A DNA stretch of 64,000 nt from Noviherbaspirillum soli (GTDB lineage Bacteria > Pseudomonadota > Gammaproteobacteria > Burkholderiales > Burkholderiaceae_D): NCBI RefSeq assembly GCF_015352955.1, contig NZ_JACYOX010000018.1:44687-108686 (forward strand). Reading direction: 5' to 3'. How positions within the stretch are numbered: the first letter of the stretch is position 1; the number at the start of each line of letters is the position of its first letter. The translations under genes were made by a program, and so were the position numbers. Shown piece after piece: positions 56,308-64,000 of the stretch. The notes beneath the pieces are model-generated. The model was not told where the DNA came from. It did no database searches and saw only the letters and a list, made by a program, of their open reading frames with translations.

Positions 56308-58002
56308 ATGTATCGCTACGACCAATACGACTTCCAGATCGTCAAGGAACGCATCGCGCAATACCGTGACCAGGTGCGGCGTCGCCTGTCCGGCGAGCTG
56401 GCCGAAGAGGAATTCCGCCCGCTGCGCCTGCAGAACGGCCTCTACCTGCAACGCCACGCCTACATGCTGCGCGTGGCCGTGCCCTACGGCCTGCTGGCCT
56501 CGAAGCAGATGCGCATGTTTGCCGAGATCGCCAGGAAGCATGACCGCAACTACGGCCATTTCACCACCCGCCAGAACATCCAGTACAACTGGATCAACCT
56601 GGAGGAAACCCCGGAAATCCTGGAAAAGCTGGCATCGGTCGAGATGCATGCGATCCAGACCTCGGGCAACTGCATCCGCAACATCACCACCGACGAATAC
56701 TGCGGCGTGGCCGCCGACGAGATCGTCGACCCGCGCCCCTATGCGGAAATCATGCGCCAGTGGAGCACCTTCCATCCGGAATTCGCCTACCTGCCGCGCA
56801 AGTTCAAGATCGCCTTCAACGGCTCCGTCGAGGACCGCGCCGCCACCGCCGTGCATGACCTGGCCTTCACCGTGGTGAAGAACGAGGCCGGCGAAGTGGG
56901 CTTTCGGGTGATGGTCGGCGGCGGCATGGGCCGCACGCCCATCCTGGGCAGCGTGATCCGCGAATTCCTGCCGCGCGACCACCTGCTGACCTATACCGAA
57001 GCCATCATGCGGGTCTACAACCAGTACGGCCGCCGCGACAACATTTACAAGGCCCGCATCAAGATCCTGGTCAAGGCCATCGGCGCCGAGGAATTCGCGC
57101 GCCAGGTCGAACAGGAATGGACCGACATCAAGGATGGCCCGAGCACCCTGACCGACCAGGAATTCAACCGCGTGGCGACCTACTTTGCGCCGCCCGCCTA
57201 TGAATCGCTGGAAGACGGCGGCGCCGCGCTGGCCGCGCAGCAGGAAGAGAACAAGGCCTTCGCCAGCTGGGTCAACCGCAACGTCAAGCCGCACCGGGTG
57301 CCGGGCTATGCGATCGTCACCCTGTCGCTGAAGAAGACCGGCATTCCGCCGGGCGACATCTCGGCCGAGCAGATGGACTTCGTGGCCGACCTGGCCGACC
57401 GCTACAGCTTCGGCGAACTTCGCGCAACGCACGAGCAGAACCTGGTGCTGGCCGACGTGAAGCAGGGCGAGCTGTTCGCGCTGTGGCAGGAAGCCAAGGC
57501 GCATGGCCTGGCCACGCCCAACCTGGGCCTCCTGACCGACATCATCTGCTGCCCGGGCGGCGACTTCTGCGCGCTGGCCAACGCGAAGTCGATCCCGATC
57601 GCGCAGGCCATCGCCGAGCGCTTCGACAACCTCGACTTCCAGCATGACATCGGCGACATCGAGCTCAACATCTCGGGCTGCATCAATGCCTGCGGCCACC
57701 ACCATGTCGGCAACATCGGCATCCTGGGCGTGGACAAGGACGGCGCCGAGTGGTACCAGGTGTCGCTCGGCGGCGCCCAGGGCAACGAGAGCGCGATCGG
57801 CAAGATCATCGGGCCGTCGTTCTCGGCGCACCAGATGCCGATCGTGATCGAGCGCATCCTCGAGGTCTATGTGCGTGAGCGCACCGAGGACGAGCGCTTC
57901 ATCGACACCGTGCGCCGCATCGGCGTGGCCCCATTCAAGGAATACGTGTACGCGACCCCGATCAAGGCGCAGCACAATGCAGGAGAAGACGCATATGCGT
58001 GA
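56308..58002 (+). CDS. cysI: Sulfite reductase, hemoprotein (siroheme/[4Fe-4S])
   Basis: A 564-residue reductase for the six-electron step sulfite to sulfide. It has two ferredoxin-like plus siroheme half-domains. The siroheme contact HFTTRQNIQYNWI is in the first half. The cluster cysteines are in CCPGGDFCALANAKSIPI and NISGCINACGHHHVGNIG. No flavoprotein CysJ follows, so electrons probably come from a ferredoxin, perhaps with help of the DUF934 protein. Nitrite reductase is an alternative by fold, but the operon supports sulfite. It ends inside the next gene (8-base overlap). Confidence 0.94.
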   Translation: MYRYDQYDFQIVKERIAQYRDQVRRRLSGELAEEEFRPLRLQNGLYLQRHAYMLRVAVPYGLLASKQMRMFAEIARKHDRNYGHFTTRQNIQYNWINLEETPEILEKLASVEMHAIQTSGNCIRNITTDEYCGVAADEIVDPRPYAEIMRQWSTFHPEFAYLPRKFKIAFNGSVEDRAATAVHDLAFTVVKNEAGEVGFRVMVGGGMGRTPILGSVIREFLPRDHLLTYTEAIMRVYNQYGRRDNIYKARIKILVKAIGAEEFARQVEQEWTDIKDGPSTLTDQEFNRVATYFAPPAYESLEDGGAALAAQQEENKAFASWVNRNVKPHRVPGYAIVTLSLKKTGIPPGDISAEQMDFVADLADRYSFGELRATHEQNLVLADVKQGELFALWQEAKAHGLATPNLGLLTDIICCPGGDFCALANAKSIPIAQAIAERFDNLDFQHDIGDIELNISGCINACGHHHVGNIGILGVDKDGAEWYQVSLGGAQGNESAIGKIIGPSFSAHQMPIVIERILEVYVRERTEDERFIDTVRRIGVAPFKEYVYATPIKAQHNAGEDAYA

Positions 58003-58522
58003 CATCATCAAGGACCGCCAGATCGTTGCCGACGACTGGCAGGTCGTCAAGCTCGCCGAAGGCGAGACCGCTGAATCGGTCGCGATTCCCGAAGGCCGCG
58101 TGATCGTGCCGCTGGCCGTCTGGCAGGCGCGCCGCGATGCGCTCAAGGCGCGCGGCGACGTGGCCGTCTGGCTGGCCAGCGACGAGCGGCCGGAAGCGCT
58201 GAAGGATGACGTGGCAACGCTGCCGCTGATCGCGGTGGACTTTCCCAAGTTCGCCGATGGTCGCGGCTATTCCATTGCCTACAACCTGCGCGCCCGCCTT
58301 GGCTTTGCCGGCGAGCTGCGCGCCATCGGCGATGTGCTGCGCGACCAGCTTTTCTACATGCAGCGCGTGGGCTTCAATGCCTTCGCCACGCGGCCTGACC
58401 GCAGCATCGAGGATGCATTGAAGGGCCTGACCGATTTCTCCGAAGCCTACCAGGCGTCGTGGGACCAGAAGATGCCCCTGTTCCGCCGCGCCGACCGCAC
58501 AGCCGAGGCAGCGCAGAAATGA
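57995..58522 (+). CDS. DUF934 protein of the sulfite reductase operon
   Basis: A 175-residue protein found almost always behind cysI in beta- and alphaproteobacteria. It has IIKDRQIVADDWQVVKLAEG at the N-terminus, VIVPLAVWQARRDAL, and VDFPKFADGRGYSIAYNLR, the most conserved part. It lacks cofactor cysteines, so it is more likely an accessory or assembly factor than a redox carrier. The start ATG 57995 is backed by GGAG nine bases before it. It overlaps cysI by eight bases and cysH by four (ATGA). Confidence 0.9.
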   Translation: MRDIIKDRQIVADDWQVVKLAEGETAESVAIPEGRVIVPLAVWQARRDALKARGDVAVWLASDERPEALKDDVATLPLIAVDFPKFADGRGYSIAYNLRARLGFAGELRAIGDVLRDQLFYMQRVGFNAFATRPDRSIEDALKGLTDFSEAYQASWDQKMPLFRRADRTAEAAQK

Positions 58523-59238
58523 TCTCCGCCGACTACGACGGCCTGGTCGCGGCCACCCGTGCGACCCTGGCGCGCATCGCCGCCGACTTCACGCCCGCGG
58601 TGTTCGCGTCCAGCCTCGCGGCGGAAGACATGGTGCTGACCGACCTGATCCTGCGCGCCAAGCTGCCGATCGGCATCTTCACGCTGGAGACCGGCCGGCT
58701 GCATGCCGAAACCCTGGGCATGCTGGACCGCATCCGCGAAGCCTATGGCTATGAAGTCGCGGCCTACAGGCCGGACACGGCGGCGGTCGAGGCCTATGTG
58801 CAGCAAAACGGCCTGAACGCCTTCTACGACAGCGTGGACATGCGCAAGGAATGCTGCCGCATCCGCAAGGTCGATCCGCTGAACCGGGCCCTGGCCGGCA
58901 ACAAGGCCTGGATCACCGGCCAGCGCCGCGCGCAGTCGGCCACCCGTTCCGACCTGCATGTGCAGGAAGAGGACGTGGCGCACGGCATGGTGAAATTCAA
59001 TCCGCTGGCCGACTGGTCGGAAGAGGATGTATGGCACTACATCCGCAGCAACGACGTGCCGTACAACCCGCTGCATGACCGCGGCTATCCGTCGATCGGC
59101 TGCGAGCCCTGCACCCGCGCCATCGCGCCCGGCGAGGATGTGCGCGCCGGCCGCTGGTGGTGGGAAAACCCGGAGTCCAAGGAGTGCGGACTGCACGTGG
59201 TCGACGGCAAGCTCATCCGCATCAAGCAAATCGCATAA
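58519..59238 (+). CDS. cysH: Assimilatory APS reductase (cysteine-cluster type)
   Basis: A 239-residue reductase making sulfite from adenylylsulfate. The [4Fe-4S]-binding cysteines are in KECCRIRKVDPLNRAL and SIGCEPCTRAI, and the catalytic cysteine is in SKECGLHVV. The cluster type acts directly on APS, without an APS kinase. The lack of a cysC gene and of a kinase domain on CysN in this operon agrees with that. The start ATG 58519 overlaps the DUF934 stop. Confidence 0.94.
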   Translation: MISADYDGLVAATRATLARIAADFTPAVFASSLAAEDMVLTDLILRAKLPIGIFTLETGRLHAETLGMLDRIREAYGYEVAAYRPDTAAVEAYVQQNGLNAFYDSVDMRKECCRIRKVDPLNRALAGNKAWITGQRRAQSATRSDLHVQEEDVAHGMVKFNPLADWSEEDVWHYIRSNDVPYNPLHDRGYPSIGCEPCTRAIAPGEDVRAGRWWWENPESKECGLHVVDGKLIRIKQIA

Positions 59239-59274
59239 CACCGCACAACGTTACACAACCGTAGGACCACCATC

Positions 59275-60210
59275 ATGAACACAGCAGTCGAACATTTCCT
59301 GACCGACGCCGCGGCCAACCGCCACCTGGACTGGCTGGAGTCCGAAGCCATCCACATCATGCGCGAAGTCGCGGCAGAGTGCAGCAACCCGGCGCTGCTG
59401 TTCTCGGGCGGCAAGGACTCGGTCGTGCTGCTGCGCATCGCCGAGAAGGCGTTCCGCCCCGGCCGCTTCCCGTTCCCGCTGGTGCATATCGACACCGGCC
59501 ACAACTTCGAGGAAGTCATCACCTTCCGCGACAAGCGGGTGGCCGAACTGGGCGAGCGCCTGATCGTCGGCTCCGTGGAAGACTCGATCAAGCGCGGCAC
59601 CGTGCGCCTGCGCAACCCGCAGACCGACTCGCGCAATGCGGCGCAGGCGGTGACGCTGCTGGAAACCATCGAGAAATACAAGTTCGACGCCTGCATCGGC
59701 GGCGCCCGCCGCGACGAGGAAAAGGCGCGCGCCAAGGAGCGCATCTTTTCCTTCCGCGACGAGTTCGGCCAGTGGAATCCCAAGGCCCAGCGGCCGGAGC
59801 TGTGGGACCTGTATAACACCCGCGTCCATCCCGGCGAGAACATGCGGGTGTTTCCGATCTCGAACTGGACCGAGCTCGACGTCTGGCAATACATCGCCCG
59901 CGAGAAGCTGGAGCTGCCGCCGATCTACTTCGCGCACGAGCGCCAGGTGATCCCGCGCAACGGCCTGCTGGTGCCGCTGACCGACCTGACCCCGCCGCGT
60001 GAAGGCGAGCAGGTGGAGAGCCGCATCGTGCGCTTCCGCACCGTGGGCGACATCTCCTGCACCTGCCCGGTCGCCTCCGACGCCGCCACGGTGGACGCGA
60101 TCATCGCCGAGACCGCCGTGACCCAGGTCACCGAGCGCGGCGCCACCCGCATGGACGACCAGACCTCGGAAGCCTCGATGGAAAAACGCAAGAAAGAAGG
60201 ATATTTCTGA
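59275..60210 (+). CDS. cysD: Sulfate adenylyltransferase subunit 2
   Basis: A 311-residue PP-loop enzyme that joins sulfate and ATP to APS. The PP motif is LLFSGGKDSVVLLRIAEKAF, and VHIDTGHNFEEVITFRD, ACIGGARRDEEKARAKERIF and VFPISNWTELDVWQYI are conserved. It ends RKKEGYF as in relatives. The stop overlaps the cysN start by one base (TGATG), which fits the CysDN heterodimer. Confidence 0.96.
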   Translation: MNTAVEHFLTDAAANRHLDWLESEAIHIMREVAAECSNPALLFSGGKDSVVLLRIAEKAFRPGRFPFPLVHIDTGHNFEEVITFRDKRVAELGERLIVGSVEDSIKRGTVRLRNPQTDSRNAAQAVTLLETIEKYKFDACIGGARRDEEKARAKERIFSFRDEFGQWNPKAQRPELWDLYNTRVHPGENMRVFPISNWTELDVWQYIAREKLELPPIYFAHERQVIPRNGLLVPLTDLTPPREGEQVESRIVRFRTVGDISCTCPVASDAATVDAIIAETAVTQVTERGATRMDDQTSEASMEKRKKEGYF

Positions 60211-61553
60211 TGAACGCCCCGGCAGCACAAACAGCACAATCAGCGCAAGCCGCGCAAAGCCCATCGCAGCAGACCGAGCGCGGCCTGTTGCGCTTCATTA
60301 CCGCCGGCTCGGTGGACGATGGCAAGAGCACCCTGATCGGCCGCCTGCTGTTCGACAGCAAGGGCATCTTCGCCGACCAGCTCGACGCGGTATCGCGCTC
60401 GCGCCACAAGCGCACCGTGGGCGACACCATCGACCTGTCCCTCTTGACCGACGGCCTGGAAGCCGAGCGCGAACAGGGCATCACGATCGACGTGGCCTAC
60501 CGCTACTTCGCCACGCCCAAGCGCAAGTTCATCATCGCCGACACCCCGGGCCACGAGCAGTACACCCGCAACATGGTGACCGGCGCTTCCACCGCGGACG
60601 CGGTGATCATCCTGATCGACGTCTCCAAGGTGAAGCTCAATGACGACGGCAGCGTCGACCTGCTGATCCAGACCAAGCGCCATTCCACCATTGCCCACCT
60701 GCTGCAGATCGAGCATGTGGTGGTGGCGGTCAACAAGATGGACCTGGTGGACTATGACCAGACCGTGTACGACCGCATCGTCGCCGCCTACCAGGCCTTT
60801 GCGCAGCAGTTGGGCCTGAAGGACATCCGTCCGATCCCGCTGTCGGCGCTGGCCGGCGACAACGTGGTGACCCGCGGCGAGAAGCTGTCCTGGTACCAGG
60901 GCCCGACCCTGATCGAGCTGCTGGAATCGCTGACCGTGTATGACGAGTCGCATGACGATCCGCTGCGCTTCCCGGTGCAGCTGGTGGCGCGGCATGACGG
61001 CCACCAGGCCAACGACTTCCGCGGCTACATGGGCCGCATCGAGGCCGGCAAGGTCAGCGTCGGCGACAAGCTGGTGGTGCAGCCGGGCGGCCAGAGCGCG
61101 ACCGTGAAGGACATCGTCACGCTGGACGGCTCGCTCAAGAGCGCGGCCGTGGGCCAGTCGGTCACGCTGCTGCTGAACGAGTACCTCGACATCAGCCGCG
61201 GCGACATGCTGGCATCGGCCGAGCGGCCGCCCGCGCTGCTCAAGACCGTGGAAGCGGACATCTGCTGGCTGTCCGAGGAACCGCTGGACCTGCGCCGCAA
61301 GTACTGGCTCAAGCACACCACCCGCCAGGTGCCGGCGCGGGTGACGAAGATCGACAGCCTGCTCGACATCAACACCCAGGAGCGCCATGCCGGCGACGCG
61401 GTTGGCCTGAATGGTATCGCCCGGGTATCGCTGAACGTGGCGCAGCCGCTGGCGGCAGACAGCTACGACCATATCCGCGCCACCGGCGCCTTCATCCTGA
61501 TCGATGAAGTGAGCCACCAGACCGTGGCGGCCGGCATGATACGGCTGGCCTGA
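60210..61553 (+). CDS. cysN: Sulfate adenylyltransferase subunit 1 (GTPase)
   Basis: A 447-residue EF-Tu-like GTPase that drives APS synthesis. The motifs are TAGSVDDGKSTLIGRLL (G1), IADTPGHEQYTRNMVTGAS (G3) and VVAVNKMDLVDYDQTVYDR (G4). The C-terminus ends soon after the beta-barrel domains, without the APS-kinase domain of CysNC fusions. The short Ala/Gln-rich N-terminus is usual in this order. Confidence 0.96.
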   Translation: MNAPAAQTAQSAQAAQSPSQQTERGLLRFITAGSVDDGKSTLIGRLLFDSKGIFADQLDAVSRSRHKRTVGDTIDLSLLTDGLEAEREQGITIDVAYRYFATPKRKFIIADTPGHEQYTRNMVTGASTADAVIILIDVSKVKLNDDGSVDLLIQTKRHSTIAHLLQIEHVVVAVNKMDLVDYDQTVYDRIVAAYQAFAQQLGLKDIRPIPLSALAGDNVVTRGEKLSWYQGPTLIELLESLTVYDESHDDPLRFPVQLVARHDGHQANDFRGYMGRIEAGKVSVGDKLVVQPGGQSATVKDIVTLDGSLKSAAVGQSVTLLLNEYLDISRGDMLASAERPPALLKTVEADICWLSEEPLDLRRKYWLKHTTRQVPARVTKIDSLLDINTQERHAGDAVGLNGIARVSLNVAQPLAADSYDHIRATGAFILIDEVSHQTVAAGMIRLA

Positions 61554-61567
61554 CTTCAAGCGACTGC

Positions 61568-62275
61568 ATGGCCGACAGCAAGGGCAAGGTCTACCTGATC
61601 GGCGCCGGCCCCGGCGCCGCCGACCTGATCACGGTGCGCGGCGCGCGTATCCTGGCCCAGGCCGACGCCGTGCTGCATGATGCGCTGGTGACAGCCGACA
61701 TGCTGGCGCTGTGCCCGCAGGCCGAGCTGATCCCGGTCGGCAAACGCTCCGGCCAGCGCTCCACTGCGCAGGCCCTGATCAATCAACTGCTGGTGGATGC
61801 CGCCGGCCGGCACAGGCTGGTGGTGCGCCTCAAGGGCGGCGACCCGATGCTGTTCGGCCGAGCCGACGAGGAATTGCGGGCGCTGGAAGACGCCGGCATC
61901 GCCTACGAAATCATCCCCGGCATCACTGCCGCGCTGGCGGCGGCGGCATCCGCCCGCCGCCCCCTGACCCGCCGCGGCATCGCCCGCAGCGTCGCCCTGT
62001 TCACCTCGGCCACCGCGCCCGGCGAACCCGACATCGTCACCCTTCCCCACTGCGACACCCTGGTCCAATACATGGGCGGCCGCGAAGCCATGGTCACCGC
62101 CCGCAAGCTGCTGGAACGCGGCCAGTCGCCGGATACGCCGGTGGTGGTGGTGGAGAATTGCAGCCTGGCTGACGAGCATGTGTTCCAGCTGCGGCTGGCG
62201 GAACTGGAAGCCGGGCTGGCGGTGTGCAGCGGGCCGGTGCTGGTGCTGATTGGCGAGGCGCTGGCGGCGCGCTGA
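61568..62275 (+). CDS. cobA: Uroporphyrinogen-III C-methyltransferase (siroheme branch)
   Basis: A 235-residue SUMT making precorrin-2, the precursor of siroheme for CysI. The motifs are VYLIGAGPGAADLITVRGAR at the N-terminus, VVRLKGGDPMLFGRADEEL, and the YEIIPGITAALAAAASARRP stretch. The dehydrogenase/ferrochelatase part of CysG is absent, so those steps need another gene. It starts 14 bases after cysN and closes the operon; an inverted repeat follows. Confidence 0.93.
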   Translation: MADSKGKVYLIGAGPGAADLITVRGARILAQADAVLHDALVTADMLALCPQAELIPVGKRSGQRSTAQALINQLLVDAAGRHRLVVRLKGGDPMLFGRADEELRALEDAGIAYEIIPGITAALAAAASARRPLTRRGIARSVALFTSATAPGEPDIVTLPHCDTLVQYMGGREAMVTARKLLERGQSPDTPVVVVENCSLADEHVFQLRLAELEAGLAVCSGPVLVLIGEALAAR

Positions 62276-62289
62276 CGGGTTGTGAGCGC

Positions 62290-62314
62290 AAATCTGACGT
62301 CTTCGCTCAGATTT
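62290..62314. repeat. Inverted repeat behind the cys operon
   Basis: AAATCTGA and TCAGATTT enclose nine bases, starting 15 bases after the cobA stop. Only a short TTTC follows, so it is a weak terminator at best. From here on the base composition drops. Confidence 0.45.
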
Positions 62315-62484
62315 CATCGGCAACGCAGTATTTTCCTCATTACCTTCCATTTCCGCCGAAGATCCTGGGTTGATATCCCGGAAGCGCGTCAGTTTGAACG
62401 TCCGGTTCTGGAACCCATCTATGTAAAATCGTTTCCCAGCAGAGGAGTTTCTTAATAAAAAATTAACGAATACGAAGAAGCGCC

Positions 62485-63909
62485 ATGAAAAAAGTATCCG
62501 GCTCCAATTTTTACCAAATCAATTCTGCATCTTTGGAAAAAATAAAAATTGCCGCGACGGGCGCAGGTACGGCAAACGCTACCAGAAATCCCTTTGACTC
62601 GGCCCGAAGGGTAGATCACCAGATTCTCAAGCCCGGCGAAGCGGAATTATGGCAGATCAAGGAATTCCTCCAGCATGAACAAGGCATTGCGACTAACGCA
62701 TTCGGCATACTTCATGCCGAAGAAATAAAAGAAAAAGGCCATGACGGATCGATAAGCAAAAAGATCAGGCTATACGTCCGTTCAAGCCCAGATGGCCGAG
62801 ACGATGGTTTTTTTGCCAAATTCAAGTATGAAAACCAACAGCGGCGGGCAGCTGAAGTGCTTGCTTCGTTAGCCAAAGCCTATCAATCCGCTGCCACTTC
62901 GCCACAAGCCGGCCATCCTAAAGATGATGCATTGCAAAGACTCATTACCCAATCTGCATCGTTGGATATAGAAACCATAGCAAGCTGCATACAGGATGTC
63001 GCATTCGGGATCGAGGCAGAAAAGCTGAAGCAAAGTACCGCTGCAACGGAAGAGCACAACCGTATGCGAGAGCACTTGAAAGGCAAGCTACCGGGAAGGG
63101 CTAATGATGAGGGAAGGATTAATGCAAACGAAGCAGCGCAAAATCTAAAGGAATTTGGGTTTAAGGCCGCCGAGGTCCGGGCTTTCCATAAGCTTGTCAA
63201 CAACATCATGGATGGAAAAGGCAGGACCGACGATGAGGATGAATATGCAATCCGAAAATTCCAGGACCACTGGCTCAGAGGATGTGAACGGCGCACCGAT
63301 ACCGGGAAAAGTTTCAGAGCGCTTATATGCAGCAATCCGGAATATCAACGATGGAATACGATTGTCCATTGTCTTGCAAGATGCGCAAAGTCAAAATTTG
63401 ACTTCGACGCTTATTATCATAAAGATTACATCATGTTGCCCAGCATTAAGGACATGGACTGGTCGAAAGCGCGGCGCGACGAAGGCATCACGTATGATCT
63501 GATGAAAATAATGCATGAGGAAGCCGGCAAGAACAATACATTCGAATGCGAAAATTCCGCACGTTCCGGCCAGAAGCTTTTTGCTGCAAAGAGATGTCGT
63601 ATAAGTCCCCAACAAAACACATTGGAACTCCAGCAGAAGGCCTATCTAGCCAGGATGTACAAAAGCATCACCGACGGCCATGTGGAGTCCGGCAGTGCCT
63701 GGGTTCTGACGCCTTTGTTCAACTACACGGAAAACACGATAGACCAATGCATTGCCATCATGCTCCGGCCGTTCAAGAGTGCATTCGAAGCAGGGAAGAC
63801 TTCCCTCGAAGTCGACATTTTTTCAGCAGATCATAGAATTACCGATAAGTTTGACAAGGCATGGGAAAAACTAAGAGCATCTAACAAAATGGAATTTTCG
63901 TTGTCATAG
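62485..63909 (+). CDS. Unknown protein, AT-richer, probably acquired
   Basis: I do not recognise the family. The protein has 474 residues and is hydrophilic throughout, without signal peptide or membrane span. The first 40 residues are Ser/Thr/Ala/Asn-rich and look unfolded. Two Lys/Glu/Ala-rich helical parts follow (about residues 125-145 and 185-250). The second half is rich in aromatic and cysteine residues (HCLARCAKSKFDFDAYYH, about 300-317). The codon use (AAA, AAT, ATA, TTT) differs strongly from the GC-rich neighbours. It stands alone behind the cys operon and 32 bases before an IS5-type transposase. A secreted effector, toxin or part of a defense set are all possible; nothing visible decides this. 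The ribosome-binding site is weak. Confidence 0.75.
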   Translation: MKKVSGSNFYQINSASLEKIKIAATGAGTANATRNPFDSARRVDHQILKPGEAELWQIKEFLQHEQGIATNAFGILHAEEIKEKGHDGSISKKIRLYVRSSPDGRDDGFFAKFKYENQQRRAAEVLASLAKAYQSAATSPQAGHPKDDALQRLITQSASLDIETIASCIQDVAFGIEAEKLKQSTAATEEHNRMREHLKGKLPGRANDEGRINANEAAQNLKEFGFKAAEVRAFHKLVNNIMDGKGRTDDEDEYAIRKFQDHWLRGCERRTDTGKSFRALICSNPEYQRWNTIVHCLARCAKSKFDFDAYYHKDYIMLPSIKDMDWSKARRDEGITYDLMKIMHEEAGKNNTFECENSARSGQKLFAAKRCRISPQQNTLELQQKAYLARMYKSITDGHVESGSAWVLTPLFNYTENTIDQCIAIMLRPFKSAFEAGKTSLEVDIFSADHRITDKFDKAWEKLRASNKMEFSLS

Positions 63910-63917
63910 CAACTCGT

Positions 63918-63929
63918 CGATAATTATCG
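63918..63929. repeat. 12-base palindrome before the transposase gene
   Basis: CGATAATTATCG is perfectly self-complementary and lies in the 32-base spacer between the unknown gene and the transposase start. It may mark the promoter or end region of the insertion sequence; the other IS end is outside the window, so the terminal repeats cannot be defined. Confidence 0.4.
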
Positions 63930-63941
63930 TGGCGAGGCAAT

Positions 63942-64000
63942 ATGGCACGCGAACTGGTTGATGATGAATTGTGGCAAACAGTCCGACCCCTACTGCCAGT
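63942..64000 (+). mobile_element. IS5-type transposase gene, first 19 codons (partial)
   Basis: The visible start reads MARELVDDELWQTVRPLLP, which resembles the N-terminal DUF4096 domain of IS5-group transposases (pattern L-D-D-x-W-x2-[IV]-x-P-L-L-P). The gene runs off the right edge. An IS at this point agrees with the low-GC neighbour being acquired DNA. Confidence 0.75.

Noticed and set aside
62411..62440. GGAACC before the unknown gene, as a possible Hrp-box half
   Set aside because: The required CCAC half at 15-16 bases is absent; the nearest CCCA is at 19 bases, so it does not support HrpL control.

Overview
The window is a GC-rich bacterial chromosome segment with dense operons, most of them on the minus strand. 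Gene order and content point to a betaproteobacterium of the order Burkholderiales, most likely Oxalobacteraceae (Herbaspirillum / Noviherbaspirillum / Massilia type). The supporting syntenies are rpoE-rseA-mucB-degP followed by lepA-lepB-rnc-era-recO-pdxJ-acpS-nagZ; yceD-rpmF-plsX-fabHDG-acpP-fabF; an RNase E gene divergent from rluC; and a cysI-DUF934-cysHDN-cobA sulfur operon. The genus is inferred, not proven.

Region by region: (1) 1-4.7 kb is the edge of an exosortase-A (XrtA/PEP-CTERM) exopolysaccharide locus: EpsE-type export lipoprotein, chain-length determinant, tyrosine autokinase and a partial outer-membrane beta-barrel. It has two candidate sigma-54-type promoters and a palindrome upstream. 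A poly-glycine lipoprotein gene lies just before it. (2) 6.3-7.2 kb is a tRNA cluster (three identical Gly-GCC, then Cys-GCA and Val-CAC) downstream of uvrC-pgsA, as in many proteobacteria. (3) 9.8-22 kb is the nagZ-acpS-pdxJ-recO-era-rnc-DUF4845-lepB-lepA block, preceded by the envelope-stress block glutaredoxin, DegP/MucD protease, MucB, RseA and RpoE. rpoE carries a readable sigma-E-type autoregulatory promoter. (4) 22-29 kb is fatty-acid synthesis (fabF, acpP, fabG, fabD, fabH, plsX) with rpmF and yceD. (5) 29-34 kb holds maf, an RsmI-like methyltransferase, an S49 peptidase, a Rieske protein, a HAD phosphatase and rluC. (6) 34-42 kb holds rne with a 740-base upstream region, a ChrA-type transporter, moaA and moeA. 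(7) 42-54 kb is a mixed accessory stretch: MCP, AraC regulator, PHA depolymerase, MATE pump, VTT-domain protein, SurE, VanZ-like protein, small zinc-ribbon protein, hydrolases and an orphan LIV-binding protein. (8) 54-62.3 kb is assimilatory sulfate reduction under a divergent CysB regulator. (9) 62.3-64 kb changes character: an AT-richer gene of unknown function sits beside the start of an IS5-type transposase and looks acquired.

Working together: CysB with the TSUP permease, CysDN (APS synthesis), CysH (APS reduction), CysI plus DUF934 (sulfite reduction) and CobA (siroheme precursor) make a near-complete sulfate-to-sulfide route. PlsX and the Fab enzymes feed phospholipid synthesis, to which PgsA also contributes. 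RpoE, RseA, MucB and the HtrA protease form the periplasmic stress circuit. The most unusual part is the right edge (62.3-64 kb); the most interesting regulatory candidates are the EPS promoters, the rne leader and the terminator that abuts lepA.
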